From Salinivirgaceae bacterium (GTDB lineage: Bacteria > Bacteroidota > Bacteroidia > Bacteroidales > SZUA-534), in contig JAGCNL010000028.1 of assembly GCA_017645945.1 (NCBI GenBank), positions 123,788-187,787 on the forward strand: 64,000 bases of DNA, given 5' to 3'. Made by a program: the position numbers and the translations under genes. The notes under the pieces were generated by a model. That model was not told the DNA's origin, ran no database searches, and was given only the letters and a program-made list of their open reading frames with translations. The stretch's first letter is position 1. The number at the start of each line of letters is the position of its first letter. Below, piece by piece: positions 1 to 8,177 of the stretch.

Positions 1-867
1 TATGAAACATCAATGTTCAGCGCCGACGACAACATCTGCATCCTCGACAGCAAAAAACGTGTTCTACAGTACGACCACGAGTGCAAATTTATTGGTATAA
101 TGCGCGATTTCGGCGATATGAACCCCAACTACGAAATTGTCCACTTGAACAGCGGTAATTACGCTTTCATCTTGCGTGGCAATATCTCCGACACGGCCTC
201 ATCCATATTGTTGGCCGACAAATCGTTCAATATTACATCGTGGCATTTCAACGTTCCGCAAGTTAACTATGGTATGACTGGTGGCGACCCTTGCTATCTC
301 GACCACGACACTATCCGCCTGCTTCCTATGAGCAATAACATTCTCTATACGCTTTACGGCGACAAAGAGCAGTGCACCGAACTGGCGCTTCCGAATCCGA
401 TGACCCCTGAAATCTACAACGACTTGTTGAGTAAACGCGATTTTGATGCGATGGATAATTATAATAGTATCATATCTCTTTTAAGCGGGTCGGGAAAATA
501 TTTGACTGTATGGTATACTATTGATGATGAGGAGTATATGTCGATAATCGATAAGTACACAAACAAGGCGGTGTCGGTTCACATTGACTTAAACGGCGAT
601 TTTAAGCAAGCATCCGATATTTTAAGCGGCCTTGTTCCGTGGTTGGGCATTATGAAATCCGACGGCAAATACGCCTATGCTAGATGTCAAAACAGTTTGT
701 TGGCCCTTTTTCTCGAAGGCCACGATGACATCCTGGATGCCCGTTTGCAAAAAACACAAGCCGAATATCACGCCTATTTGGAACGCAACGCCGAGTATAT
801 CAAAGATTTAACCCCTGACGAACGTAACGCGGCAATTGTGTGGTTGAAAATCAAATTGAAAGATTAA
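1..867 (+). CDS. 6-bladed beta-propeller protein, 5' truncated by window edge
   Basis: The frame is open from base 1, so the first ATG (position 13) is probably internal and the gene begins outside the window. At least 288 residues remain. The protein has short repeated beta-rich segments (ILDSKKRVLQY, SILLADKSFNIT) like those of the Bacteroidetes 6-bladed beta-propeller family, then a charged helical C-terminus. The next gene codes for a clearer member of the same kind, 61 bp downstream, so the two may be co-transcribed paralogues. Such proteins are usually lipoproteins or periplasmic proteins of unknown substrate. The family call rests on resemblance and context, not on a catalytic motif. 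Confidence 0.55.
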   Translation, partial: YETSMFSADDNICILDSKKRVLQYDHECKFIGIMRDFGDMNPNYEIVHLNSGNYAFILRGNISDTASSILLADKSFNITSWHFNVPQVNYGMTGGDPCYLDHDTIRLLPMSNNILYTLYGDKEQCTELALPNPMTPEIYNDLLSKRDFDAMDNYNSIISLLSGSGKYLTVWYTIDDEEYMSIIDKYTNKAVSVHIDLNGDFKQASDILSGLVPWLGIMKSDGKYAYARCQNSLLALFLEGHDDILDARLQKTQAEYHAYLERNAEYIKDLTPDERNAAIVWLKIKLKD

Positions 868-928
868 GGCAAACGTAGGGACACACCGCGTGTGTCCGCA
901 GAATGCACGAAATAAAAAAACTAATCAT

Positions 929-2257
929 ATGTCTTTGAAAACCAAAATATTATCAATATCCGCCCTTGTGCTGGTGATTCTGCTGGTGATTTTGTTCTAC
1001 AGAGGTTGCTCAAGAAATCAAAGTCCAACAGAATCGGTGACCAAAGACGAGGTAATCGACATTGATACCGTCGGCCTTGAAGAAGCAGCAGAACCGATTG
1101 ATGTTGAATTGATTACGGCTGATGAACCGTCGGCCGATGTCAGCCAAAGCGGCAGTAAAAACAAAAAACGATACACTGGCCCGTGGCAGATTAAAAACGA
1201 TGTGCGGAAAGTGAAGGATATTGCCATTGAAGACATTGCCAAAGAGATTGTTGTTAAGCCAATTGTGGGCGATGAACCGATAGGCGATATTTGGCGAATA
1301 GAAGGTACTAGCAACGATTTCATCGCCTCCGATGGGCATGGAGTAACGTTCTATCACATTAAAGACGGAAGGCTTGTGGAAAAACTTCACGCTGTCGGAC
1401 GCGGGCCTGGTGAGTACTCAATCCAACTTGTTCAATTCTCGTACCTGCCTGCCGATAGCCTTTTTTGTGGCTACGACCAGAATATGGGGCAGATAATGTT
1501 TTACAAAACTTCGCCGTTCAAGTTCGATTCGAAATTCGATATAAAAAGATTTGCTGAAAATAAACACTTGGAAGATTTGATTGTGCTTGGCCGAGACCAT
1601 CTTCTGCTCACATTCAAACAGCAGAAAGAAGACATTGCTTATGTTTACGGTAAATGCGCTGTTTACGAATACGACGGGCACTCAATCGACAAAATAATTG
1701 ATATTGGGCAAGATAGTCCTTATGCTAAGGATATGTTTGCGCGTTCGGGCAACGATGTGCTGATGTCAGTGCTTGAAGAAAAAAGTATGCTCTACCGATA
1801 TGCCAACGGCAAAAAAACAAAAGTGGCGACAATCGACTACAGCGATATGGAAATGAACAAAACCAAAGTTGACGTTAAAAGTAATGTTGGCGATGATAAT
1901 GTGGTGCGTACATTCATATCATACAACGACCTCGCCACTGGCTGCTATTTTGTGCATCTGACTGATTCGGTTATGACCTACTGGGTTTGTCCAATTTTTG
2001 AAAAAAATTATTCCCGTTACTTGGCCATTGCCACGCGCGACAACGTGCAGAACTACAAAGTCCACATTGGCGGATTGAATTTCGATGTCCTCCCCAATAT
2101 GGTTGACAACGGCGTTTACACGATGCTGATAAAAGGCGACTGGGAGACCATAATCAATGAGGACGAGGAACTGTCGCCCGTGGGCAAACGCATCATCGAT
2201 GCACTAAAAGGCAACGATTACGACCCTGTCATCTTGCAGTTTAAATTGAAACTATGA
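929..2257 (+). CDS. 6-bladed beta-propeller membrane-anchored or lipoprotein
   Basis: I place the start at ATG 929 because the next residues form a clean N-terminal hydrophobic segment (ILSISALVLVILLVILF, about residues 6-22) followed by YRGCS. That could be either a lipobox-like Cys or a simple signal anchor. The open frame reaches back to 890, but those 13 residues are hydrophilic. After a low-complexity acidic linker the protein enters a propeller, with a GRGPGEY motif that is typical of the Bacteroidetes 6-bladed beta-propeller family. Length is 442 aa. The function is unknown; the propeller is expected to lie outside the cytoplasmic membrane. Confidence 0.65.
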   Translation: MSLKTKILSISALVLVILLVILFYRGCSRNQSPTESVTKDEVIDIDTVGLEEAAEPIDVELITADEPSADVSQSGSKNKKRYTGPWQIKNDVRKVKDIAIEDIAKEIVVKPIVGDEPIGDIWRIEGTSNDFIASDGHGVTFYHIKDGRLVEKLHAVGRGPGEYSIQLVQFSYLPADSLFCGYDQNMGQIMFYKTSPFKFDSKFDIKRFAENKHLEDLIVLGRDHLLLTFKQQKEDIAYVYGKCAVYEYDGHSIDKIIDIGQDSPYAKDMFARSGNDVLMSVLEEKSMLYRYANGKKTKVATIDYSDMEMNKTKVDVKSNVGDDNVVRTFISYNDLATGCYFVHLTDSVMTYWVCPIFEKNYSRYLAIATRDNVQNYKVHIGGLNFDVLPNMVDNGVYTMLIKGDWETIINEDEELSPVGKRIIDALKGNDYDPVILQFKLKL

Positions 2258-2262
2258 CTAGT

Positions 2263-2334
2263 CTAAAACCTTAAACCTCAAAAACTTAAAACTTTTAAAC
2301 TTATAACTTAAAACTTAAAAAACTTAAAACTCAA
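2263..2334. repeat. A/T-rich degenerate tandem repeat (ACTTAAAA-like units)
   Basis: The whole spacer between the propeller gene and the GNAT gene is built from variations of ACTTAAAA / CTTAAAACT, about eight units, running up to the GNAT start codon. No stem or promoter box is visible. It may act as an unstructured A-rich translation leader in place of a Shine-Dalgarno, or it may be slippage-derived spacer. Confidence 0.7.
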
Positions 2335-2805
2335 ATGACCACCATCCGTCCACTGAAAAACAACGAGTTACCATTGCTCGACGATTTTCTCTACCTGGCC
2401 ATTTTTGTTCCCGAAGGTGTCCAGGCACCGCCGAGAGAGATTATTAATCTTCCCGAGTTGCGTGTTTATGTTGATGGCTTTGGGTCTCGGCCTGATGACC
2501 ATTGTCTTGTGGCCGAGGCCGATGGTGAGGTTGTGGGTGCAGTGTGGGTTCGCGATATGCCCGATTTTGGCCATGTGGCCTATGGTGTGCCGTCGTTTGC
2601 CATCTCGCTTCGCCCCGAATATCGAGGGCAGGGAATCGGCACAAGCCTGATGCGCTCAATGCTCGACCATCTTCGGCAGCGGGGCTACGCAAAGGCTTCA
2701 CTTTCAGTGCAAAAAGCCAACTATGCCGCGCGGATGTATCAGAAATTGGGCTTCCGCACCATCGGTGAAAACGAAGAGGAATATATAATGGTGTATGAGT
2801 TTTGA
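2335..2805 (+). CDS. GNAT family N-acetyltransferase
   Basis: The 156-aa protein has the GNAT order of motifs. A beta-strand segment (CLVAEADGEVVGAVWVR) is followed by the acetyl-CoA pyrophosphate loop RPEYRGQGIGTSL (about residues 93-105), and then by the C-terminal AARMYQKLGFRTIGE signature. It is expected to move an acetyl group from acetyl-CoA to an amine; the substrate cannot be read from sequence. It is preceded by the A-rich repeat and followed by a hairpin shared with the convergent tRNA gene. Confidence 0.85.
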   Translation: MTTIRPLKNNELPLLDDFLYLAIFVPEGVQAPPREIINLPELRVYVDGFGSRPDDHCLVAEADGEVVGAVWVRDMPDFGHVAYGVPSFAISLRPEYRGQGIGTSLMRSMLDHLRQRGYAKASLSVQKANYAARMYQKLGFRTIGENEEEYIMVYEF

Positions 2806-2810
2806 CATTA

Positions 2811-2840
2811 CAAAAAAAGCCCGTCACGAATGACAGGCTC
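2811..2840 (-). terminator. Rho-independent terminator of tRNA-Pro
   Basis: Read on the minus strand there is a stem (GTCA/TGAC, a mismatch, then AGCC/GGCT) with a 4-nt loop, followed by seven T. It lies just beyond the 3' end of the tRNA and probably terminates it. On the plus strand the same hairpin lies directly after the GNAT gene but has only a weak T tract. Confidence 0.7.
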
Positions 2841-2848
2841 TCATTTTG

Positions 2849-2923
2849 TCGGGGTAGCAGGATTCGAACCTGCGACCTCCTGCTCCCAAAGCAGGCACAC
2901 TAACCGGACTGTGCTATACCCCG
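2849..2923 (-). tRNA. tRNA-Pro (anticodon TGG)
   Basis: On the minus strand a 7-bp acceptor stem (CGGGGTA/TACCCCG) with discriminator A, a D arm, and an anticodon arm CCTGC-TTTGGGA-GCAGG place TGG at the anticodon. The T arm carries GGTTCGAATCC. CCA is not encoded. TGG reads CCN proline codons. The gene has its own promoter and terminator and converges on the GNAT gene. Confidence 0.97.
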
Positions 2924-2938
2924 TGCTCAAAAGCGGTG

Positions 2939-2969
2939 CAAAGATAGACCTTCTATTTGCATTTGCAAA
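2939..2969 (-). promoter_or_regulatory. Promoter of tRNA-Pro
   Basis: On the minus strand TTTG (2966-2969) is separated by exactly 19 nt from TATCTTTG (2939-2946), a full match to the Bacteroidetes sigma-ABfr consensus. The predicted start of transcription lies a few bases before the mature tRNA 5' end at 2923. This is one of the two best promoters in the window. Confidence 0.8.
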
Positions 2970-3027
2970 AAAATATTTTGTTGTGTTTTCTACTTTTTAA
3001 AATATTAGTGGACAACAATAAAACGGC

Positions 3028-3035
3028 TATATTTG
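3028..3035 (+). promoter_or_regulatory. -7 box (TATATTTG) of the 3055 gene
   Basis: It is a perfect TAnnTTTG element 20 nt before the ATG, implying a very short leader. I see no convincing -33 box at 19-21 nt. Confidence 0.5.
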
Positions 3036-3054
3036 CGGCCTTATTAAATTTTAT

Positions 3055-3309
3055 ATGCTACCGAAATTTCTACTTGCAACGAACAGCCAGCAGCGATTGG
3101 GCTACATCTATGTTGTTCACACCGAAAAGCCGCGCTTCATTTTGGAAGGCAGCGAAGACGATTTTGAGAACGACAAGCAAATCTATTGGATTGACAAACC
3201 CGAACTGCCTCAAATTGAGATTGATACGCTAATTGCTGAAGCCGAGTATTTTATTGACGATGAACTCGACTGCGAAGACAGTATGGGCGATGACGACGAA
3301 GAAGAATAG
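3055..3309 (+). CDS. Small conserved-looking acidic-tailed protein
   Basis: 84 aa. The first half is beta-rich (RLGYIYVVHTEKPRFILEG, then an aromatic-acidic stretch DFENDKQIYWIDKPE). The last 25 residues are almost all acidic (DDELDCEDSMGDDDEEE). There is no signal peptide and no known catalytic motif. The gene has its own -7 box and lies 29 bp before prfC in the same direction. From memory, similar short proteins occur next to housekeeping genes in Bacteroides relatives, but I cannot confirm that here. Function unknown. Confidence 0.7.
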   Translation: MLPKFLLATNSQQRLGYIYVVHTEKPRFILEGSEDDFENDKQIYWIDKPELPQIEIDTLIAEAEYFIDDELDCEDSMGDDDEEE

Positions 3310-3338
3310 CAAGTAGGAATATTATAAATCAGATAGAT

Positions 3339-4919
3339 ATGGATTTTAACGAAGAGATAAAACGCCGCCGCACGTTTGCAATCATAAGCCACCCAGATGC
3401 TGGTAAAACCACTTTGACAGAGAAGTTGCTGTTGTTTGGTGGTGCCATCCACGTGGCTGGTGCTGTTAAATCGAACAAGATTAAAAAGACTGCAACTTCC
3501 GATTTTATGGAAATCGAGCGGCAACGTGGTATTTCGGTTGCAACATCGGTGATGGGTTTTGAGTATAACGGCGTGAAAATCAATATTCTCGATACCCCAG
3601 GCCACCAGGATTTTGCTGAAGACACCTTCCGCACCCTGACGGCTGTCGATAGCGTTATTGTGGTGATTGATGCCGCGAAAGGTGTTGAGGCCCAGACCGA
3701 AAAACTGATGAAAGTTTGCCGTATGCGCAACACACCGGTGATTGTCTTCATCAACAAGATTGACCGCGAGGGCAAGGACCCGTTCGATTTGCTTGACGAG
3801 ATTGAGCACCAGCTGCAAATCCATGTGCACCCGTTGAGCTGGCCTGTTGGTATGGGCCAAAGGCTGCAGGGCGTTTACAACATCTTCGACAAAAAAATGT
3901 ACTATTTCTCGGGCAACGACAAGACCAAAGCCGAAGAGCCCCAGGAATTTAAAGACCTAAATGATCCTGAGTTCGAGCGCAAGATGGGCAAGAACGCGCA
4001 AATTCTGCGCGACAATCTGGAACTTATCGAAGGCGTTTATCCCGACTTCGACCAGAATCTTTACCGCGAAGCAAAAATTGCCCCCGTGTTCTTCGGAAGT
4101 GCGCTATATAACTTTGGCGTTCAGGAACTTTTGGAATCATTTATTCGTATTGCACCATCGCCGCAACCATCGCAGACTATTGAGCGCGAAGTGAAGCCTG
4201 AAGAAGAAAAGTTCACAGGTTTCGTCTTCAAGATTCACGCCAATATGGACCCGAACCACCGCGACCGTATCGCATTTGTGAAGGTTTGCTCGGGAAAATT
4301 CCTGCGAAACACCAACTATTATCACGTTCAACTCGACCGCCAATTGAAATTCTCGAGTCCTACAGCCTTTATGGCGCAAAAAACGTCGGTGGTTGAGGAA
4401 GCCTATCCTGGCGACATTATCGGTCTGCACGATACGGGCAACTTTAAAATCGGCGACACACTGACTGAAGGCGAAAAGATTCATTTCAAGGGACTTCCGA
4501 GCTTCTCGCCAGAACTTTTCCGCTACATCGAAAACGATGATCCGATGAAGGCAAAGCAACTTGCCAAAGGTATCGACCAATTGATGGATGAAGGTGTGGC
4601 ACAGTTGTTTACAATGACGTTGAACGGCCGCAAGGTTATCGGTACAGTGGGCGCACTGCAGTTTGAGGTCATTGAGTACCGCTTGCTGCACGAGTACAAC
4701 GCTAAATGCCGTTATGAGAACATCAGTATGTACAAGGCTTGCTGGGTGAAGCCGAACGACCAAATGGAATGGGAAGACTTTAAACGCCGCAAATTCAAGG
4801 CAATGGCCAAAGACAAGTGGGGCCGCGATGTCTATCTTGCCGAATCAGCCTACGAACTGCAGATGTCGCAGGAAAAATTCAAAGGATTGGAATTTTATTT
4901 TACTTCTGAATTTGAGTAA
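3339..4919 (+). CDS. prfC: Peptide chain release factor 3 (RF3)
   Basis: RF3 is the GTPase that recycles RF1/RF2 from the ribosome after peptide release. The 526-aa length is normal. The G domain shows the P loop SHPDAGKTT (about residues 17-25), the switch region ERQRGISV, DTPGHQDF, and NKID for guanine recognition. An EF-Tu-like domain II and the RF3 C-terminal domain (VGALQFEVIEYRL) follow. The sequence is intact. It starts 29 bp after the small acidic gene and ends 26 bp before the acyltransferase gene, so a short operon is possible. Confidence 0.97.
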   Translation: MDFNEEIKRRRTFAIISHPDAGKTTLTEKLLLFGGAIHVAGAVKSNKIKKTATSDFMEIERQRGISVATSVMGFEYNGVKINILDTPGHQDFAEDTFRTLTAVDSVIVVIDAAKGVEAQTEKLMKVCRMRNTPVIVFINKIDREGKDPFDLLDEIEHQLQIHVHPLSWPVGMGQRLQGVYNIFDKKMYYFSGNDKTKAEEPQEFKDLNDPEFERKMGKNAQILRDNLELIEGVYPDFDQNLYREAKIAPVFFGSALYNFGVQELLESFIRIAPSPQPSQTIEREVKPEEEKFTGFVFKIHANMDPNHRDRIAFVKVCSGKFLRNTNYYHVQLDRQLKFSSPTAFMAQKTSVVEEAYPGDIIGLHDTGNFKIGDTLTEGEKIHFKGLPSFSPELFRYIENDDPMKAKQLAKGIDQLMDEGVAQLFTMTLNGRKVIGTVGALQFEVIEYRLLHEYNAKCRYENISMYKACWVKPNDQMEWEDFKRRKFKAMAKDKWGRDVYLAESAYELQMSQEKFKGLEFYFTSEFE

Positions 4920-4945
4920 GCCGCAGATTACCAAACAACTGTCCT

Positions 4946-6076
4946 ATGTTGAATGAAGGACAAACATGCAGAGAAAAATATGTGGATATTGCCAAGGGAT
5001 TGGCAATCATCGATATAGTTTGTTGGCATGTAAGTTCCGCAATAATTCCAGGTAAGTTTGTGAGTTTCTGGCCTATAGTCTTTTTCTTTCTTGTTGCTGG
5101 ATTTTACATTAAGGAGGATGAAATAACAAAGCCAGCAAAGTTTATAGTACACAAACTGAAGACTTTATACATTCCTGCAACAATTATTTATTTGATAGCC
5201 ATTTTAATGCATAATCCATTGTGCCGTTGGGGATTTTATCCACTCGGTTCGGCGCATCCAAAGACCGATATGGATTTCGTTTTATGGGATAGTAAAACCT
5301 ACTTATTCAATATTTTAAAGACAATTGTTGCACCTAATGGCGAACTTGTTATGGGGGCAATGTGGTTTATTTATGCGCTGTTTTTCGCTTTATGCTTTTT
5401 GTCGGTGGCAGCATGTATTTCCAGAAAAATCTTTAAAGACAGACAGCGAGCTGATATACTATGGTTTGCAATAGTAGTGTTGACTTCCACTATTTCCGTA
5501 GGCCTAAATGTCCTTTATGGTTTTTCAATCCCTCGAATCAGCCAGTCACTGACCGCAGCCACATTCGTTTTATGTGGTATGTTGCTGAAACAAAGATTGA
5601 GACTGAATTTTGGCAATTGGATAATAATGATTGTTGCTGTGGCAATATACCTTCAATATATTATGTTGCCACACAGTCATTTATCTTTTCACTACAAATT
5701 TCCCGACCTTATTCTCCCGCTCGCTTTAGGCATTGCCGCGTTGTGTGTTATTTTGTTTATTTCCAAAAAGATAGAACGAATACCTTTCTTGTCAGACGCA
5801 TTAAGTTATGTTGGGCGTAATTCACTGTATATTATGGCGTTGCATATATTGGGCTTCTTTTTGTGCACACGACTAATGGACACATTTGGATTAAGCGAAA
5901 ACCTCACAATGGCAAGTTCTCTGTACACTTATAAAATTGGCAAAAACTTTTTGTTGTGGATGTTGTATTTAGCTTTTGGAGTATTTGTTCCACTCATTAT
6001 TATTAAAATATTCAGAGTTGCACAAGCTCTGGTGGTTTCAAAGTTTTCACTGCAAGATTTTCGTAATTCTCAATGA
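4946..6076 (+). CDS. Acyltransferase 3 family membrane protein
   Basis: 376 aa with about ten hydrophobic helices. The N-terminus YVDIAKGLAIIDIVCWH matches the start of AT3 proteins, where the His at the end of helix 1 is the conserved catalytic candidate. FLVAGFYIK corresponds to the FFxxSGFxL-like segment. AT3 enzymes O-acylate extracellular sugars such as polysaccharides or lipid A. No glycan gene cluster surrounds it, so the substrate is unknown. Its last codons overlap the 3' end of miaA on the opposite strand. Confidence 0.85.
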   Translation: MLNEGQTCREKYVDIAKGLAIIDIVCWHVSSAIIPGKFVSFWPIVFFFLVAGFYIKEDEITKPAKFIVHKLKTLYIPATIIYLIAILMHNPLCRWGFYPLGSAHPKTDMDFVLWDSKTYLFNILKTIVAPNGELVMGAMWFIYALFFALCFLSVAACISRKIFKDRQRADILWFAIVVLTSTISVGLNVLYGFSIPRISQSLTAATFVLCGMLLKQRLRLNFGNWIIMIVAVAIYLQYIMLPHSHLSFHYKFPDLILPLALGIAALCVILFISKKIERIPFLSDALSYVGRNSLYIMALHILGFFLCTRLMDTFGLSENLTMASSLYTYKIGKNFLLWMLYLAFGVFVPLIIIKIFRVAQALVVSKFSLQDFRNSQ

Positions 6077-7005
6077 GTTTCTTGCTGTTCACCAATTATT
6101 TCCATCGCCATTCTAACTTTCTCATCAATCGGCAAGGAGGCATCAATCCAATTGATTTTAAAACCGTTGCGCTCCATGCGGCGGAACCATGTCATTTGGC
6201 GTTTTGCAAACTGGCGGATTGCAATATTTAGATGCTCAACCATATAGTTGTAGCTGAACTCCTTCAGTAGGAATTGTGTAACAAACTTATACTCAAGACC
6301 ATAATACATTATGTCGTCAGGAGCGATTCCTTCGTTGAGTAAGGCCTGCACCTCGTCAATCATTCCATCGCGAAGGCGCTGCTTGAGCCTGTTGTAGATT
6401 GACTGACAAACAGCTTCACGCTCCATCCGCACACCAATTATTATATAAGGAATCCTCGGGAAATCGGGTATCAGTTGCGCGTTATTCTTTTGATACTCTG
6501 CAATTTCAATAGCACGTATTGTCCGTTGGCGCGTATCAAAATCGGCATTGTTATGAAGTTTTTTCACCGATTTCAGCCGCAGCTCCAACTGCGCCTCCGA
6601 ATAACCGTCAAGTTCTGTCCGAAGTTTCTCATTCACAGGCACCGACGTCATTTTGTAGCCATCGAGCACCGACTCAATATATAGTCCGCTGCCTCCACAA
6701 AGAATTGCACGCTTTGAGCGGTTGCAAATATCGTTGTAAACCTTCAGGAAATCTTTCTGATATTCAAACAGATTGTACTTTGTGCCAGGTTCAACAATAT
6801 CAATCAGATGATACGGAATTTGTTTGTCATTAACTTGATAATCAGACAAATCCTTGCCAGTGCCAATGTCCATTCTGCGGTAAACCTGACGCGAGTCGGC
6901 ACTGATGATTTCAGCGTCGATGGCGGCGGCCAACTGCGTGGCAATTGCGGTTTTGCCAGTCGCGGTGGGACCTAAAATGGTGATTAACGGCAAGTTTGCG
7001 CTCAT
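6070..7005 (-). CDS. miaA: tRNA dimethylallyltransferase
   Basis: MiaA adds a dimethylallyl group to N6 of A37 in tRNAs that read UNN codons. The 311-aa protein shows Walker A GPTATGKT (about residues 12-19), the substrate-binding SADSRQVYRRMDIGTGK segment, the PYHLIDIVEPG motif, and the YGLEYKF region near the end. The gene is intact. Its 3' end overlaps that of the acyltransferase gene by 7 bp in convergent orientation. Confidence 0.97.
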   Translation of the reverse strand: MSANLPLITILGPTATGKTAIATQLAAAIDAEIISADSRQVYRRMDIGTGKDLSDYQVNDKQIPYHLIDIVEPGTKYNLFEYQKDFLKVYNDICNRSKRAILCGGSGLYIESVLDGYKMTSVPVNEKLRTELDGYSEAQLELRLKSVKKLHNNADFDTRQRTIRAIEIAEYQKNNAQLIPDFPRIPYIIIGVRMEREAVCQSIYNRLKQRLRDGMIDEVQALLNEGIAPDDIMYYGLEYKFVTQFLLKEFSYNYMVEHLNIAIRQFAKRQMTWFRRMERNGFKINWIDASLPIDEKVRMAMEIIGEQQETH

Positions 7006-7046
7006 TTCGTGTTGTGGTTTAATGCTTATGCTTTGCGAAAATAGTT

Positions 7047-7054
7047 TAAATTTG
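7047..7054 (+). promoter_or_regulatory. -7 box (TAAATTTG) of the Yip1-like gene
   Basis: It matches TAnnTTTG perfectly, 19 nt before the ATG at 7073, in the 67-bp spacer between divergent miaA and the Yip1-like gene. The -33 box is unclear. Confidence 0.5.
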
Positions 7055-7072
7055 CAGCGTTTTTAGTGCGAG

Positions 7073-7642
7073 ATGAACATAAAATCACTTTTAAATCTGA
7101 CAATAGACCTGATTGGTAAGCCAACCGCCACAGCAACAGCACTTTCTGGCGAAACGAAAGGATTTGCCGCGCTTTTGAAGGATGTTGCACTTCCATATTT
7201 TGTGTCAATCATTGTTGCCGAATTCATTGGCCATGTGATGTTCGGCACTTATATGTTTAAAGATTCATTGTCCTTCGTTATCAATGAATTAGTGCCTAGA
7301 TTGGCATTGTTGTTGGTGTCAGGATTACTTTTTACACTTCTGCTGCACGAAATTCTGCACTATTACTCGCTGCAGGCAAAGTTGTCGCGTTCATTCTACA
7401 TCATAACTTATTCATTCATACCAATTTTTGCCACATCAATATTGAGCGGACTCCTGCCTAAATTGGCGCCGCTTTTCAACCTTTGCGGTCTTTATTCTTA
7501 TTACTTGCTTTGGTGCATGCTCAAGGCCGAATACTCTGATGTCGACAGCAAAAAAATCCGCAACACAATCATAACCTCAATAGTCATCATGGTGCTATTG
7601 CATTGGGCATTAGTTGGTTGCAGCAATCTAATCTTCAACTGA
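7073..7642 (+). CDS. Yip1-like integral membrane protein
   Basis: 189 aa with five predicted hydrophobic helices. A cytoplasmic N-terminus carries the pattern [15 protein letters not shown], which resembles the P-x-x-x-x-x-xI entry of Yip1/DUF1282 proteins. The family has no known enzymatic activity and is thought to be structural or trafficking-like in membranes. The stop is followed after 1 bp by the smpB start, so the two are probably co-transcribed. Confidence 0.7.
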   Translation: MNIKSLLNLTIDLIGKPTATATALSGETKGFAALLKDVALPYFVSIIVAEFIGHVMFGTYMFKDSLSFVINELVPRLALLLVSGLLFTLLLHEILHYYSLQAKLSRSFYIITYSFIPIFATSILSGLLPKLAPLFNLCGLYSYYLLWCMLKAEYSDVDSKKIRNTIITSIVIMVLLHWALVGCSNLIFN

Positions 7643-7643
7643 T

Positions 7644-8096
7644 ATGGACAATAACGTTCGGTTTAGCAATAAAAAAGCCCATTTCCTTTACGAGATAATC
7701 GAAACTTTCAACGCAGGCATACAACTGCTTGGTACTGAGATAAAATCGATTCGGAATGGGAAGGCAAATATTAACGACACTTATTGCATCTTCGAAAAAG
7801 GAGAGTTATATGTCAAGAATATGTATATTGCTGAATACGAATATGGTACGCACTATAATCACACTCCTCGCAGCGACCGCAAACTTCTACTGAAACGTCG
7901 CGAGCTGAACCGATTAGAGAAAAAAATCAAGGAAAAAGGCTTTACAATCGTTCCTATTACGTTATATATCAACGAAAAAGGTTTGGCTAAAATGTCAATC
8001 GGGCTGGCGCGCGGTAAAAAACTCTACGACAAGCGTGAGGACATCAAACTGAAAGACACCAAGCGCGAGCTGGATAGAATGAACAAAATCAGATAG
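7644..8096 (+). CDS. smpB: SsrA (tmRNA)-binding protein SmpB
   Basis: SmpB binds tmRNA and is needed for trans-translation and ribosome rescue. The 150-aa protein has the family landmarks [38 protein letters not shown], the [13 protein letters not shown] segment and the C-terminal [16 protein letters not shown] tail. The tmRNA gene itself is not in this window. The gene is followed by a terminator. Confidence 0.97.
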   Translation: MDNNVRFSNKKAHFLYEIIETFNAGIQLLGTEIKSIRNGKANINDTYCIFEKGELYVKNMYIAEYEYGTHYNHTPRSDRKLLLKRRELNRLEKKIKEKGFTIVPITLYINEKGLAKMSIGLARGKKLYDKREDIKLKDTKRELDRMNKIR

Positions 8097-8140
8097 TTAG
8101 TCGGCATTTCTGTCCACAATCCATCAACTACACATATTTT

Positions 8141-8170
8141 AGGCTACGCTGTAGCCTTTGTGTTTTTATT
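8141..8170 (+). terminator. Terminator after smpB
   Basis: The stem AGGCTAC/GTAGCCT has a 3-nt loop and is followed by a T-rich tract. It also sits close to the 3' end of the convergent outer-membrane protein gene. Confidence 0.7.
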
Positions 8171-8177
8171 TCAGCAA

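Noticed and set aside
3210..3860. 216-codon minus-strand frame across the acidic small gene and prfC
   Set aside because: Its poly-Ser end is simply the reverse of the acidic codons of the real gene; no family features.
4137..4763. 208-codon minus-strand frame opposite prfC
   Set aside because: Antisense shadow of an intact conserved gene; low-complexity, His/Val-rich product without family features.
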